Shown piece by piece: positions 9,081-18,356 of a stretch of 64,000 bases of DNA; position 1 is the stretch's first letter; each line of letters begins with the position of its first letter. Source of the DNA: an uncultured Butyrivibrio sp. (GTDB lineage: Bacteria > Bacillota > Clostridia > Lachnospirales > Lachnospiraceae); the NCBI GenBank assembly GCA_945928575.1, contig CAMENP010000008.1, forward strand, positions 1-64,000. The letters run 5' to 3'. The translations under genes were made by a program, and so were the position numbers. A model generated the notes under the pieces. It made no database searches. It was not told the origin of the DNA and saw only the letters and a program-made list of their open reading frames with translations.

Positions 9081-11110
9081 TCTTCAAAATAATGTTCTGC
9101 CACCTTCCAGGCGCCATCTTCAATAACCAATTCCAATGTAACCCATTCTTCGGATGAATCAGCATATTTATATGGTCCTCCCGCATAAATAGCATCTTCA
9201 TATACATTAATGTTCTCAATATATTGAAATCCATCGTTTGAATACATATCTTGATGAAGGTAATCACATATTAACTTAGTAAACATTTTTCTTGTGTAAT
9301 ACATTGATATATATTCATTAAGACCTCCTGAATTCATCCACAGTTCATCAACGTAATCTGCATCATCCGGTTCATGTCTCGTATATATAACATTATCATT
9401 TTGTCCAGTGCAATACACTAATGAAAAATCCGATGCAGTATCGCAAATCATATTCAAATCTTCTGTTTGAAAATTGTATATGTATATACTTCCATTATTT
9501 TGCGTAATGCTTTCACGCATGCACAAAATTATCTTATCCGAGTCTGTCTGGTCCATCCCATTATCCATTCTATGTTGTGAAACTTCCGAATCAAGCTCTT
9601 TAATTTCACCTGTACTGATTTTACATATATAAGTTCTCCAGACTCTATTACTTTCCAATACTTCTATAGCAGCAAACTTTGAACCTATTTTACTAAGTTT
9701 GCTGATTACCGTATCAAATGTTACCGGTATTTCCCTTTCAAAGGTTATATCCTTATCCAGATTGGCAAACCATATTCTATCTGTATCGTCCTTCCACACT
9801 ATATGCTTTCCGGATATAATAAACTGATTTCCTTCTAATATTACCTCACCTGAGCATCCCAATTCTGCTTTTACCAATTTGCTATGTGTGCCAACTTTTG
9901 TATCCATTATTGATATGCATAAGTCATTTATATCCTCTTCACTGCATCTGTCAAGTGGTTTACCATTGGCATAAAAATCGCAACATTTCCCGTAAATTTC
10001 ACCCAACATTAAGTTGTCACCATTCTCATAAAAAGTAATATAATCAGAATCACCGTATTGATAGATAACCTTGTTGTCGCTCTCACATACAAACAAATAT
10101 CCATCCTCCGATATACACCATGCATCATTATAATTATCCTGTGTAAGTTTGCTTGCACCGGTTTTTACAATCTGTATATCATTATTTTTGTACACCGCTA
10201 CATATGAGCCATCATTTGTTTCATATGACCAAATCGCATGGTCATACCGGCTGTTAATATATAACGCTTCCAAATTATCAAAATAATCCGCTTCGTTCGT
10301 CGACATATTTTCCGGTAGTTCACTAAGAAATATCATTTGTCCTGAGTATTCCGGCAAAATATAAACTCCTTTTTCCGTTATAAAAAGCATATTAAGCGAG
10401 TCTTTTCCTATAAGTTTTGAATATACTGATACATTTTCTGTTTCATATACAACATACTCATCGTCATCCCAGAAATACCTGTTAACATAGTTTTGACCAT
10501 ATGGCATTTCATCCATTATCACCCCATTATCTCTTATTTCAATATAACAGGACAAACATATTTCACCTTTTGAATTCATCATGACTCTTGGTGTATCAGA
10601 ATCTATAATATTGCTGCTTATATCCTGTGTGTCTACATAATAAGCATTTTTGTTCTTATACAATACAATGTGCCGTCTGTCAGCTGTTATCCATGCCTCG
10701 TCGGCCTGGGCTTTTTCGATTTCTATTAATCCTGTATCTTCCGTCAATATATACATTGTATCAAGATTATATGTCTCAATAGCTTCGACGACTTCTCTTT
10801 CCGGTTCCATTACATAATCATCTGCTATCACCCATGCATCCGGTTCGTAATATATGCCTGCATTATTTATATGCATTGATATAACTCTAAATATCACCCC
10901 GGACACAAGTACTGCCAGTACCACCGCTATAGGAGCAATAATAGCTTTCAGCAATGGTACCTTCTGTTCATGTTTTTGTTCACTTGCCGCTTCCTTAGCT
11001 ATCCGGCTTTCAAACACTCCCTCTAATTTATGTCCGCAGGTTACACAATACTTGATATTGTGCGGTACAATATTTCCACAATATGGACAGATTTCTTTTT
11101 CTATTGCCAA
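9071..11110 (-). CDS. Zinc-ribbon membrane protein with a long extracellular domain
   Basis: About 679 residues with an N-terminal zinc ribbon (CPYCGNIVPHNIKYCVTCG), one membrane helix (about residues 55-78) and a ~590-residue C-terminal region with many short repeated strands, resembling a beta-propeller such as those of DUF5050-like or WD/Kelch-type folds; this fold guess is weak. The last ~60 residues (VTLELVIEDGAWKVAEHYF) resemble an NTF2-like or lumazine-binding tail. The start is taken as TTG at 11110: an AAGGAGG site lies 7 nt before it, and it follows the radical SAM stop by 2 nt. No upstream ATG exists. Function unknown; the domain order (ribbon, helix, large ectodomain) matches the two WG-like proteins and suggests they act in the same complex. 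Confidence 0.65.
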   Translation of the reverse strand: MAIEKEICPYCGNIVPHNIKYCVTCGHKLEGVFESRIAKEAASEQKHEQKVPLLKAIIAPIAVVLAVLVSGVIFRVISMHINNAGIYYEPDAWVIADDYVMEPEREVVEAIETYNLDTMYILTEDTGLIEIEKAQADEAWITADRRHIVLYKNKNAYYVDTQDISSNIIDSDTPRVMMNSKGEICLSCYIEIRDNGVIMDEMPYGQNYVNRYFWDDDEYVVYETENVSVYSKLIGKDSLNMLFITEKGVYILPEYSGQMIFLSELPENMSTNEADYFDNLEALYINSRYDHAIWSYETNDGSYVAVYKNNDIQIVKTGASKLTQDNYNDAWCISEDGYLFVCESDNKVIYQYGDSDYITFYENGDNLMLGEIYGKCCDFYANGKPLDRCSEEDINDLCISIMDTKVGTHSKLVKAELGCSGEVILEGNQFIISGKHIVWKDDTDRIWFANLDKDITFEREIPVTFDTVISKLSKIGSKFAAIEVLESNRVWRTYICKISTGEIKELDSEVSQHRMDNGMDQTDSDKIILCMRESITQNNGSIYIYNFQTEDLNMICDTASDFSLVYCTGQNDNVIYTRHEPDDADYVDELWMNSGGLNEYISMYYTRKMFTKLICDYLHQDMYSNDGFQYIENINVYEDAIYAGGPYKYADSSEEWVTLELVIEDGAWKVAEHYFEEYM

Positions 11111-11112
11111 AG

Positions 11113-12129
11113 TTAATCCTCCTTCCTTGCGCAATACATTGATTCATATAATTTTCCACTTGTAAAATAGTTATATGACCGGCATCCTCCGCCACAGTAT
11201 TTTCCGTATATACATTGCGCACATTTGCCGGTCAGCATTTCTGCATTGAATTTTCTGTTATATGTAAACGAATCAGGCGATTCCCATATTTCTTTCAAAG
11301 TACTATGCCTTAAATCACCCTCTACAAACCTGTCATCATACATAGACTCACAACCTCTGACTCGCCCTACACTGTCTATTCCTACTGTGTCCAAACCGGC
11401 TCTGCAACCTGTGAAACCATGTGCTCCACCACGAATCCTGTCGTCACTTCCGGTAAAATAACCAATATTATCCGCCAGCCCGATAGCAAATGGTGCATTC
11501 ATAACATGCTGGTCTAAAAAATCTATTACCTTAAGAAAATCAAACGTATATTCAACTCCGGACCTGACTGCATTTCCCATCGGAGAACAAGCCTGTATCT
11601 GCCACGCTTTAATGTTCTTGGTCATCAGATATTCATAGAACTCCTCCAATCTTTGTGCATTTTCATGATTGAGTGTACTAATTACAGACACTCTGATATC
11701 ATGTTCCGAAAGTGCATCTATTGCTTTATCGGCACGGTCAAAACTGCCATTCTGGCGATATCTATCATGCACATCCTTGGGACCATCAAGCGATACCGCC
11801 ATGGATTCAATGCCAAGTGTACGTATCTTATCTATCAGGGATGCTGTAAATATATAACCGTTTGTTATAATCGCAACTCTTATTCCGTGGTTTATCAGGC
11901 TATTAACTATATCATACCAATCCGGTCTCAGAAATACTTCTCCGCCAATCAGAGATACTCTCCTGCATCCCAGACCGGCCAGCTGCCTTATTACATCCAT
12001 GCATTCCATTGTCGTTAATTCTTCCGGTCTTGCTTTTCCTCCGCCGGATCCGCAATACTTACATTCAAAACAGCATTTCAAAGTTATTTCCCAGACACAT
12101 GACTTAAGTGTGAAATTCAAATTTTTCAT
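11113..12129 (-). CDS. Radical SAM/SPASM domain protein
   Basis: About 338 residues. The radical SAM cluster motif CxxxCxxC (C-CFE-C-KY-C) lies at about residues 19-26, followed by GGEVFLRPDW. The C-terminal SPASM region has GCRAG...GCES and CAQCIYGKYCGGGC, so it should bind one or more extra iron-sulfur clusters. Proteins of this type modify peptides (RiPP maturases, anaerobic sulfatase maturases). No short Cys- or Gly-rich precursor peptide gene is obvious nearby, so a neighbour protein may be the substrate. The gene overlaps the end of the pseudokinase gene. The start is uncertain: ATG at 12129, TTG at 12135, or TTG at 12120, which is best spaced from GGAG. Confidence 0.85.
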   Translation of the reverse strand: MKNLNFTLKSCVWEITLKCCFECKYCGSGGGKARPEELTTMECMDVIRQLAGLGCRRVSLIGGEVFLRPDWYDIVNSLINHGIRVAIITNGYIFTASLIDKIRTLGIESMAVSLDGPKDVHDRYRQNGSFDRADKAIDALSEHDIRVSVISTLNHENAQRLEEFYEYLMTKNIKAWQIQACSPMGNAVRSGVEYTFDFLKVIDFLDQHVMNAPFAIGLADNIGYFTGSDDRIRGGAHGFTGCRAGLDTVGIDSVGRVRGCESMYDDRFVEGDLRHSTLKEIWESPDSFTYNRKFNAEMLTGKCAQCIYGKYCGGGCRSYNYFTSGKLYESMYCARKED

Positions 12130-13369
12130 CTCCAAATATTATTATGTCACCATCGTACAACGGTCTGATATCTTCATGATTAAGTTTCTTTCCATTCAGG
12201 TATGTTCCATTCGTCGAATTATTGTCTCTGATACACAGTCGTTCGCCATAAAAAACAATACATGCATGGATTCTGGAAACCATTATATTATGTCGTATAC
12301 AACAATTTGTTTTATCCGGTGCCCTTCCTATGAAATACGGTGTTTTCGTAATCTTATATTGCTGTCCGTCTGAATTGCTGATCAGATACCCCAAATCACC
12401 GGTTTCATTTACATCAAAACTGTATGGATACGGCCTGTCTAATTTATATAATATGTCTGTCTCTCCGGGTGCGGCATATACTGTTGTTGTTTCGTATTGT
12501 AATTTATTATATGTTACTTTGGGGGCAATGTACAAATCATCCATGAATTTTTGCATGTCCTTATATCGTTTTGCTGCCTTCGGCTGCATAGCTTTCATTA
12601 TCGCCCTATCAATGTATTCCGGCACATCAGGTCTAATTATTTTCGGATGTGTCAACATATCACTTTTCAGTCTTTCAAAGCTGTCCTGCGGTCTAATTCC
12701 TGTTAGCATTTTATACATTACGGCACCAACAGAATATATATCTGATTGCACACATGCTCTTTGATAATATTCTTCGGGTGCAGAATATGCCTGTTCAAAT
12801 ATAGGAGATATTTTTTTCTTTTCGGTTATTCGCCGTATTTTGTCGTAACATGTAAGCTTGATGATTCCGTTATCACAAATAAATATCCCTGACGGCCTAC
12901 AGTCAAGATACAAATATCCCTCTCTATGAATGCTTGCAATCGCATTTCCAACAGTTTTGATAATATGAACCGTATTATCAAGAGACCATAGTCCTTTATG
13001 TTCGGATATATACTTGCCATTAAGTATTGGTTTAACACTATATGCCGTATTATTTTCCGTAAAAAAATCAATTAAATTGATTATTCCCTCAACATCATTA
13101 AACCGGTTAAACCATTTCTGATGTTCATAAAATTTCCGAAGGCCTTCCTTGAAATCCTCTAATCGTTTTCCTTTAAAAACCTCAACATTACCATTATTAA
13201 TTCGGAAATTCCAGCCTTTCAGGAAAAATTCTTCTACCAGAACAATATTATTTGTCGTTATGTCAAGTGCTTCATATGTAATATAGTATCCACTTTCCTG
13301 CACATGTTTCAGAATTCTGTAACGACTATTTAATATAGTATCCGGTTTCAGAAATACGGTTTCGTCCAT
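12104..13369 (-). CDS. Pseudokinase fused to an FHA domain
   Basis: A 421-residue protein. Residues about 15-270 align clearly with the kinase domains of the two active kinases in this window, but the catalytic residues are lost: the glycine loop is QESGYY, the VAIK lysine is replaced (VLVE, residues 43-46), HRD is YLD (154-156), the metal-binding Asn is Gly (161) and DFG is CYD (174-176). Residues about 330-421 form an FHA domain with intact phosphothreonine-binding motifs (IGR, SRIHA, NSTNGTYLNG). No membrane segment. It is probably a cytoplasmic scaffold that binds phosphothreonine on a partner such as a kinase or its target. It starts the sub-block pseudokinase, radical SAM, ribbon proteins, downstream of a hairpin. 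Confidence 0.85.
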   Translation of the reverse strand: MDETVFLKPDTILNSRYRILKHVQESGYYITYEALDITTNNIVLVEEFFLKGWNFRINNGNVEVFKGKRLEDFKEGLRKFYEHQKWFNRFNDVEGIINLIDFFTENNTAYSVKPILNGKYISEHKGLWSLDNTVHIIKTVGNAIASIHREGYLYLDCRPSGIFICDNGIIKLTCYDKIRRITEKKKISPIFEQAYSAPEEYYQRACVQSDIYSVGAVMYKMLTGIRPQDSFERLKSDMLTHPKIIRPDVPEYIDRAIMKAMQPKAAKRYKDMQKFMDDLYIAPKVTYNKLQYETTTVYAAPGETDILYKLDRPYPYSFDVNETGDLGYLISNSDGQQYKITKTPYFIGRAPDKTNCCIRHNIMVSRIHACIVFYGERLCIRDNNSTNGTYLNGKKLNHEDIRPLYDGDIIIFGDEKFEFHT

Positions 13370-13386
13370 AAGGTGCCTCCATTTTC

Positions 13387-13413
13387 AAAGCCTCCGGCAT
13401 ACCCGGAGGCTTT
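13387..13413 (-). terminator. Intercistronic hairpin, possible partial terminator
   Basis: An 11-bp perfect stem (AAAGCCTCCGG / CCGGAGGCTTT) with a 5-nt loop lies between the beta-helix-like gene and the pseudokinase gene. The minus strand lacks a clear T tract after it (GAAAATGG follows), so it may attenuate or protect the upstream mRNA rather than terminate fully. Confidence 0.55.
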
Positions 13414-13418
13414 ACTTT

Positions 13419-14396
13419 TTACTGAAAATTCTTTTTCAACTCCTCAAAGCTGATTTCTCCGGATAAATCCTGTATCTGAATAATTCCGTCAAGAATATCA
13501 AAAAAGAATTTTGATATATTAGCAACCGTCAAATCTTCTGATTTGTTTCCATCTTCCTTGGTCAATGAATATGTCTTTAATACCTGGCTTCCCAGTGCGC
13601 CCGCACCTATGAGGAAATGGTTTTCGAGTTTATCAAGATCTATAACATCGGCAGCTAATACTCTCGCCGATACCGAGTAACTGTTTACTATTGTTGTAGA
13701 TTGGTCATCACCAACGAGAACAGTTCTTTGACTGTCCTTATCGATATCCATCTTAATTTTACCGGTTCTTGCATCTTCTTTTTCGCCTTTATAAAGCGCC
13801 CCCAGATGGGCAAGCGATATATTATAAAGCTCTGTCTGAGGAAGACTTGTTAAAGGCTCTACAGAAAATCCTGCCGGATATAAAAGGTAGTTTGTTCCGG
13901 CAAGTTCAACTGACGGAGCATTAAATGTACCCACAATACAGTTGTCTATCGAAGCCTGTTTAGTTGCAAATACGCCGCCCAATACAACGCAGTTTTCCAA
14001 ATAGACTTCTGAACCAAATACGCTTCCTCCAACGTAACAATTCTTAAGCCTTACACCAGACGCATTTATATCAGATCCGAATATTACTCTCTGACTTGTC
14101 ATCAAAGCCACAATACTGTCAGCACTTGCAACAGCTTTTTTAAAAACGATATCACCAGTAATATCGCTATTGATATGTAATTCCGTTGCTGCATACACAG
14201 CTCCTTCAAAGGCTACATTACCACCCTCTACATTAATATTATTACCAAATACCGCACTTTCAAAGGTTACATTGTTCTGTACTTTGACATTTCTTGACAA
14301 CTCTTTTGATGTCTGAGGTAAAATACTGGTCTTAACCAGATTATCATTAAGTGTAATTTCGTTGTCTCCAACTCGCATTTCATCTAATTCTACCAT
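13419..14396 (-). CDS. Beta-helix/bactofilin-like cytoplasmic protein
   Basis: A 325-residue protein. Residues about 35-180 contain short repeated turns with alternating V/I/F and N/G (VTFESAVFGNNINVEGG, then VAFEGAVYAATELHINSD, then VYLENCVVLGGVFATK), the pattern expected of a parallel beta-helix such as bactofilin-type polymers. The rest (about 200-325) is mixed and ends in an acidic helix. No signal peptide or membrane segment. It could form a scaffold under the membrane together with the SPFH protein of the same operon; this is inference. Not assigned to a named family with confidence. Confidence 0.55.
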   Translation of the reverse strand: MVELDEMRVGDNEITLNDNLVKTSILPQTSKELSRNVKVQNNVTFESAVFGNNINVEGGNVAFEGAVYAATELHINSDITGDIVFKKAVASADSIVALMTSQRVIFGSDINASGVRLKNCYVGGSVFGSEVYLENCVVLGGVFATKQASIDNCIVGTFNAPSVELAGTNYLLYPAGFSVEPLTSLPQTELYNISLAHLGALYKGEKEDARTGKIKMDIDKDSQRTVLVGDDQSTTIVNSYSVSARVLAADVIDLDKLENHFLIGAGALGSQVLKTYSLTKEDGNKSEDLTVANISKFFFDILDGIIQIQDLSGEISFEELKKNFQ

Positions 14397-14414
14397 CGCG
14401 CTCTCCTATCCATT

Positions 14415-15488
14415 TTAATATGTATTTATACTGGTCATTTGATTTTTGTTTTTCTGCCACATCTTAAGGATTTCCTCATATACACGCTTGTTGTATTGGT
14501 CAGATGAATTCTCTGTCTGTGATTCTGAATCTTTCTCAACCATTGACATGAATGCCTGATCAATAAATCTCATATCCTCATCAGATATTTTATTCCAGCC
14601 TTCGCGCGGTACTGATTTTACAAATCCACTTACGCCATCACTCACCTGATCTGATTTTGGCATTTCCGGTGTTATATAATTATCATTGAATTTATATGTA
14701 TCAATATTTCTTGATATCGTATATATCACCGGAATATACTCTGATCCTGATGAACAGTCTTCATTTATCCAAAGAATATCTTCCATCGTTCTTTTGTAAA
14801 TCATTGACTTACGTAATGATGAAGCCATCGTCGTGAGAACATCTGATATCTTACGTCTCATTCGGGCTATTGATAACATCCCCAGACTTTTATTTGATGC
14901 CCTGACTCCGTCTGCCGTGGCTGCTCCAACCGTACAATAAGGTTCAACAAGCATTCCCTTCCTGATACCTGTATCAAGTTCAAAGGCATACCGATCGAGT
15001 TTAGCAATCCTGTTATGCATATCCTCATCAAGTCCATCAAAAATTTTCTTGTAATGTGTTCTTAATCGGGATATGTCACTTTCCATTCTTTCGTGTTTTT
15101 CATGTACATCCTGGGCCAACTGTAAAACCAATGCTGCTTTTGACTGCAACTGGCTGCTGTTTTCTGACTTTTTCATAGTCAGGTCAGACTTCATCATATT
15201 ATAAAAACCTTTGATAAGACTTGATGAAATCTTCTTGGCATTTGCCCTAATGGTCTCACACTGTGCTGCCTGCATAGTGGTCACAGCTCCGGTAAGGCCA
15301 TTAACACATGCCCCTGCGTTTGCCACACTTAAATCAAATGGATCAGTATCCACATACATGTTTATGGTAACCGGAACCTCTTCCCTATATGTTACCAGAT
15401 GAGTTCCTCCGTTCTCACTGGCCGGATAACTGGCACTCACTGATCCGGATACTACTATTGAGCCGGAATAAGATCTCGTATAACTCAT
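14415..15488 (-). CDS. Helical protein, paralogue of the neighbouring 15485-16393 gene
   Basis: A 357-residue protein of unknown function. Residues about 1-50 are Ser/Thr-rich strands. From about residue 50 it aligns with its upstream neighbour: DTDPFDLSVANAG matches DTNPMAQSVDG, and both share GAVTTMQAA and the conserved motif RMESD-x-x-RL...KIF-GLD...NRI-LDR (about residues 135-170). The rest is mainly helical. No membrane segment. It overlaps the upstream gene as ATGA with GGAGG before the start, so the two are likely made in fixed ratio and may form a heteromer. Located in the SPFH operon. Confidence 0.7.
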   Translation of the reverse strand: MSYTRSYSGSIVVSGSVSASYPASENGGTHLVTYREEVPVTINMYVDTDPFDLSVANAGACVNGLTGAVTTMQAAQCETIRANAKKISSSLIKGFYNMMKSDLTMKKSENSSQLQSKAALVLQLAQDVHEKHERMESDISRLRTHYKKIFDGLDEDMHNRIAKLDRYAFELDTGIRKGMLVEPYCTVGAATADGVRASNKSLGMLSIARMRRKISDVLTTMASSLRKSMIYKRTMEDILWINEDCSSGSEYIPVIYTISRNIDTYKFNDNYITPEMPKSDQVSDGVSGFVKSVPREGWNKISDEDMRFIDQAFMSMVEKDSESQTENSSDQYNKRVYEEILKMWQKNKNQMTSINTY

Positions 15489-16393
15489 CTGCAGCCTCCA
15501 TTCTGAAACAGTGTATTAACAACTTCAGCAGTCCTTTCGTCAAGATTTGAGGTTGCTAACAGTCTCTTAAATTCTTTATATATCTCTTGTCTTTCATTAT
15601 CCTTTTTATCGATTTCCGACAACGGTTCAATAATGTTAACGACTTCCATATTAATTGTATTTTTGGTTTCTTCACTCATCCAGTCAGGAAAATACATCTG
15701 TATAACATTGGCATCCCGGCTTACCATACTCTGCTCATTAACATATATTACCGGTATACATTCCATATACTGTTTCTCAACCGGCTTTTTTTCAAGCAGA
15801 TTATTAAGCTGAGTAACATATTTCTGGTTTTCACCAACCTTACCGCCGATTCTTTCAAGTGCTACGCCTGTTTTTTTCTTGGTTCTTGCCATTACTGCCA
15901 ATTGTACTGTATTGTTAATATCTTTAGCAGATGTTATCGTTCCTGTTACATCCCTTCTTATCTTGGATGTAATAAGATTCTTTCTGACTTCTGCAAGTCT
16001 CATTGCATCCCTGTCAAGCTGAAAAATCCTATTTTCCAAGGCCTTGTCCAAGCCTTTAAATATCTTGCGATATTCACGTTTAAGTCTGTTGACATCTGAT
16101 TCCATCCGACTTTTCATTGCTAACAATGCTTTGGTAAAATCAAGAAGTAACGCTGTTTTGGCGTTGATTTCCGTATAATACTTGGCCACTTTAAGACTGA
16201 CCTGAGACCTTATAAGACTGTAAAATCCTCTGTCAACATTATCACAAATATCCTTCGATGCCCTGTTATTTTCTTCAATAACCGCAGCCTGCATGGTTGT
16301 AACCGCAGCGGTTGTCGCATTCACACACATCGACACTCCGTCAACCGACTGCGCCATCGGATTGGTATCTACAACAAAATCAAATTGTGCCAT
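15485..16393 (-). CDS. Helical protein, paralogue of the neighbouring 14415-15488 gene
   Basis: A 302-residue protein of unknown function, mostly helical with coiled-coil character. It carries the shared motif RMESDVNRLKREYRKIFKGL (about residues 95-115) followed by NRIFQLDRDAMRL. It lacks the Ser/Thr-rich N-terminal extension of its paralogue. No signal peptide or membrane helix. It lies 3 nt after the large 16397-18343 gene and is coupled to the next gene by ATGA. The conserved paralogous pair suggests a structural complex. Confidence 0.7.
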   Translation of the reverse strand: MAQFDFVVDTNPMAQSVDGVSMCVNATTAAVTTMQAAVIEENNRASKDICDNVDRGFYSLIRSQVSLKVAKYYTEINAKTALLLDFTKALLAMKSRMESDVNRLKREYRKIFKGLDKALENRIFQLDRDAMRLAEVRKNLITSKIRRDVTGTITSAKDINNTVQLAVMARTKKKTGVALERIGGKVGENQKYVTQLNNLLEKKPVEKQYMECIPVIYVNEQSMVSRDANVIQMYFPDWMSEETKNTINMEVVNIIEPLSEIDKKDNERQEIYKEFKRLLATSNLDERTAEVVNTLFQNGGCR

Positions 16394-16396
16394 ACA

Positions 16397-18343
16397 CTAC
16401 ACCTCTTGTTCTATAACTTCGGATTTACTGTTTTCTTCATCCAATTGCTCAATTGCATTTCTGACCTGTCTGTCCAGATCTATGCGGACATCTTCCTCCA
16501 TCTCTTCGCTTTCAAACGGAGCCGGTGGAAGTTCACCGTAACTTGCGATATATGGACTTACATTTATTAACTGTTTATGTCTCTCATCAACATTCATTAC
16601 ATTGGCCATTGCCACAGCAATATCCTTCGGCATCGTATCTCTGAGTGAACCTTCATAGTACTCAATATGTGCGAATTCATTCGTGCTTTCGCTTATATCC
16701 TCCTGTATCCTGTCCATGAAATCACTGAATGCCTGCTGTTCGTCATTACACTGCTTAGCCTGAATTGCAAATGCCGCTACCATTTCTTCTTCAGACTGTA
16801 CTTCCTTAACCTCAGCATCTTCAATATTTTTGGTTTCCTTCATCAGGGTACTTGTATCCTGTAATGATTTGTACATATTATAAGCACTCATATAATCCGC
16901 ATATGCTTCTCTCATATGTGTTATTAATTCATCGGCCGATTTTCTGTTATCTCTGAAATAGTTACCGGTTTCAGAAGACCATCTTTCAAGATATCCTCTC
17001 TTCTGATCTTCAATGTTATTATAAATACGGAGTCTTTCTATTCTGTTTTCCTCCATAAGGGAAGTTATCACCGGCATAAGTATTTCTTCATCAATCTGAT
17101 GCATTCCGAACGGCAATGATGTTCTTGAACCGTCTTCTGCAACCCAGTTGTTTGAGAAAATATCGTATTTCACACGTGAACTCGCCTTCATAGTAAATGG
17201 TGAATAATCATTTACTGCCGTCTGATAATTAAAATCTGTTGAACGGATTCGCTCTATTTCTTCTGCTTCAAGCGATGGTGAATATTCTGTGTATGCAGAT
17301 TTCAAGACATTGGCAAATATATCTGATGTGTATTGAACAAGTTTGCTTGAGCTTGCATTCTTGATCTTGGTAAAAATCTGTACCGACTCAGCAACCTTAC
17401 GCATCAATTTCTTCATATACTCATTACTGTCGTTCTCATCCGAGTTCTTAATCTGATCTTTAAGAGCATTAAGTGATGTAAATTTATTAATTTTGTCCTG
17501 AAAATCAACATTAAATACATTTACTACCGGTATGCCGCCGGTGCTGTCTGCTGCATATTCGCGGATAAAATCAGCATCCTTACTGTCAGGCATTATAATC
17601 GGCATATTAACTGATACATCATCACTGTCACTCAGAAGGTAACTTATATCATTAACCTGTTTATCAATATTTCCGACATAATCATTAAGTTTTACACGTT
17701 GTACAGATGTTGAATAATCTGATGTATCTGTCTCGGTCGTATTGTTATTCGTTTCAACAATAGGCAGTGAATCCATTGCATCCGTAAGCCCCTGTATTGC
17801 CTGCTGAAATTCTTCCGGTTTATGAAGAACATTAAGATTAAATCCCGTATCATTGACAACACCGGTGTTGTCAATGAGAAAACTTTTATCTTCAAAAGGA
17901 ACCCTTGTTGCTACCGGTACATATACGACGCCGATCTTATCAACCTTATATTCCCGTCGAATATTCTTATATCTGCTGTCACTCTCACTGATTTCTTTAT
18001 CGTAGTATGCAGTTTCCTTAGCCATCTTGGAATAATTAACAAAAAAGATTATTCCCGCAACCATGCCCGCGACCGCAAATATACATAATGCCGGAGCGAC
18101 TGCAAATGTCAGTACAAGTCCCACCAATGCCATACCAAAGCATATCGGAAAAACTATTTTATATGTCTTCTGTTTGCTCTGGGCTCTTGCCTGTCCTCTT
18201 ACCAGATCGGTCATATTCTGCTCTTCCGCCATTTCGGCCGATACAATCGCCTGAGCTGCTGATTTATAATAATCAAACAATACCCTGGCCTGATCCTGAT
18301 ATATATTGGCCGATTTACTAAACACTTTTCCTGTTCCTGTCAT
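16397..18343 (-). CDS. Large protein with a membrane hairpin, function unknown
   Basis: A 648-residue protein. Residues about 60-105 hold two adjacent hydrophobic helices (FPICFGMALVGLVLTFAV and ALCIFAVAGMVAGIIFFV), so it should be anchored as a membrane hairpin with both ends on the same, probably cytoplasmic, side. The N-terminal helix and the last ~250 residues are rich in Glu, Lys and Gln and look coiled-coil; the tail is very acidic. I do not recognise a family. It sits between a four-helix membrane protein and the paralogous helical pair in the SPFH operon, which suggests a membrane-associated assembly. Confidence 0.65.
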   Translation of the reverse strand: MTGTGKVFSKSANIYQDQARVLFDYYKSAAQAIVSAEMAEEQNMTDLVRGQARAQSKQKTYKIVFPICFGMALVGLVLTFAVAPALCIFAVAGMVAGIIFFVNYSKMAKETAYYDKEISESDSRYKNIRREYKVDKIGVVYVPVATRVPFEDKSFLIDNTGVVNDTGFNLNVLHKPEEFQQAIQGLTDAMDSLPIVETNNNTTETDTSDYSTSVQRVKLNDYVGNIDKQVNDISYLLSDSDDVSVNMPIIMPDSKDADFIREYAADSTGGIPVVNVFNVDFQDKINKFTSLNALKDQIKNSDENDSNEYMKKLMRKVAESVQIFTKIKNASSSKLVQYTSDIFANVLKSAYTEYSPSLEAEEIERIRSTDFNYQTAVNDYSPFTMKASSRVKYDIFSNNWVAEDGSRTSLPFGMHQIDEEILMPVITSLMEENRIERLRIYNNIEDQKRGYLERWSSETGNYFRDNRKSADELITHMREAYADYMSAYNMYKSLQDTSTLMKETKNIEDAEVKEVQSEEEMVAAFAIQAKQCNDEQQAFSDFMDRIQEDISESTNEFAHIEYYEGSLRDTMPKDIAVAMANVMNVDERHKQLINVSPYIASYGELPPAPFESEEMEEDVRIDLDRQVRNAIEQLDEENSKSEVIEQEV

Positions 18344-18356
18344 AATTCTACCCTTC

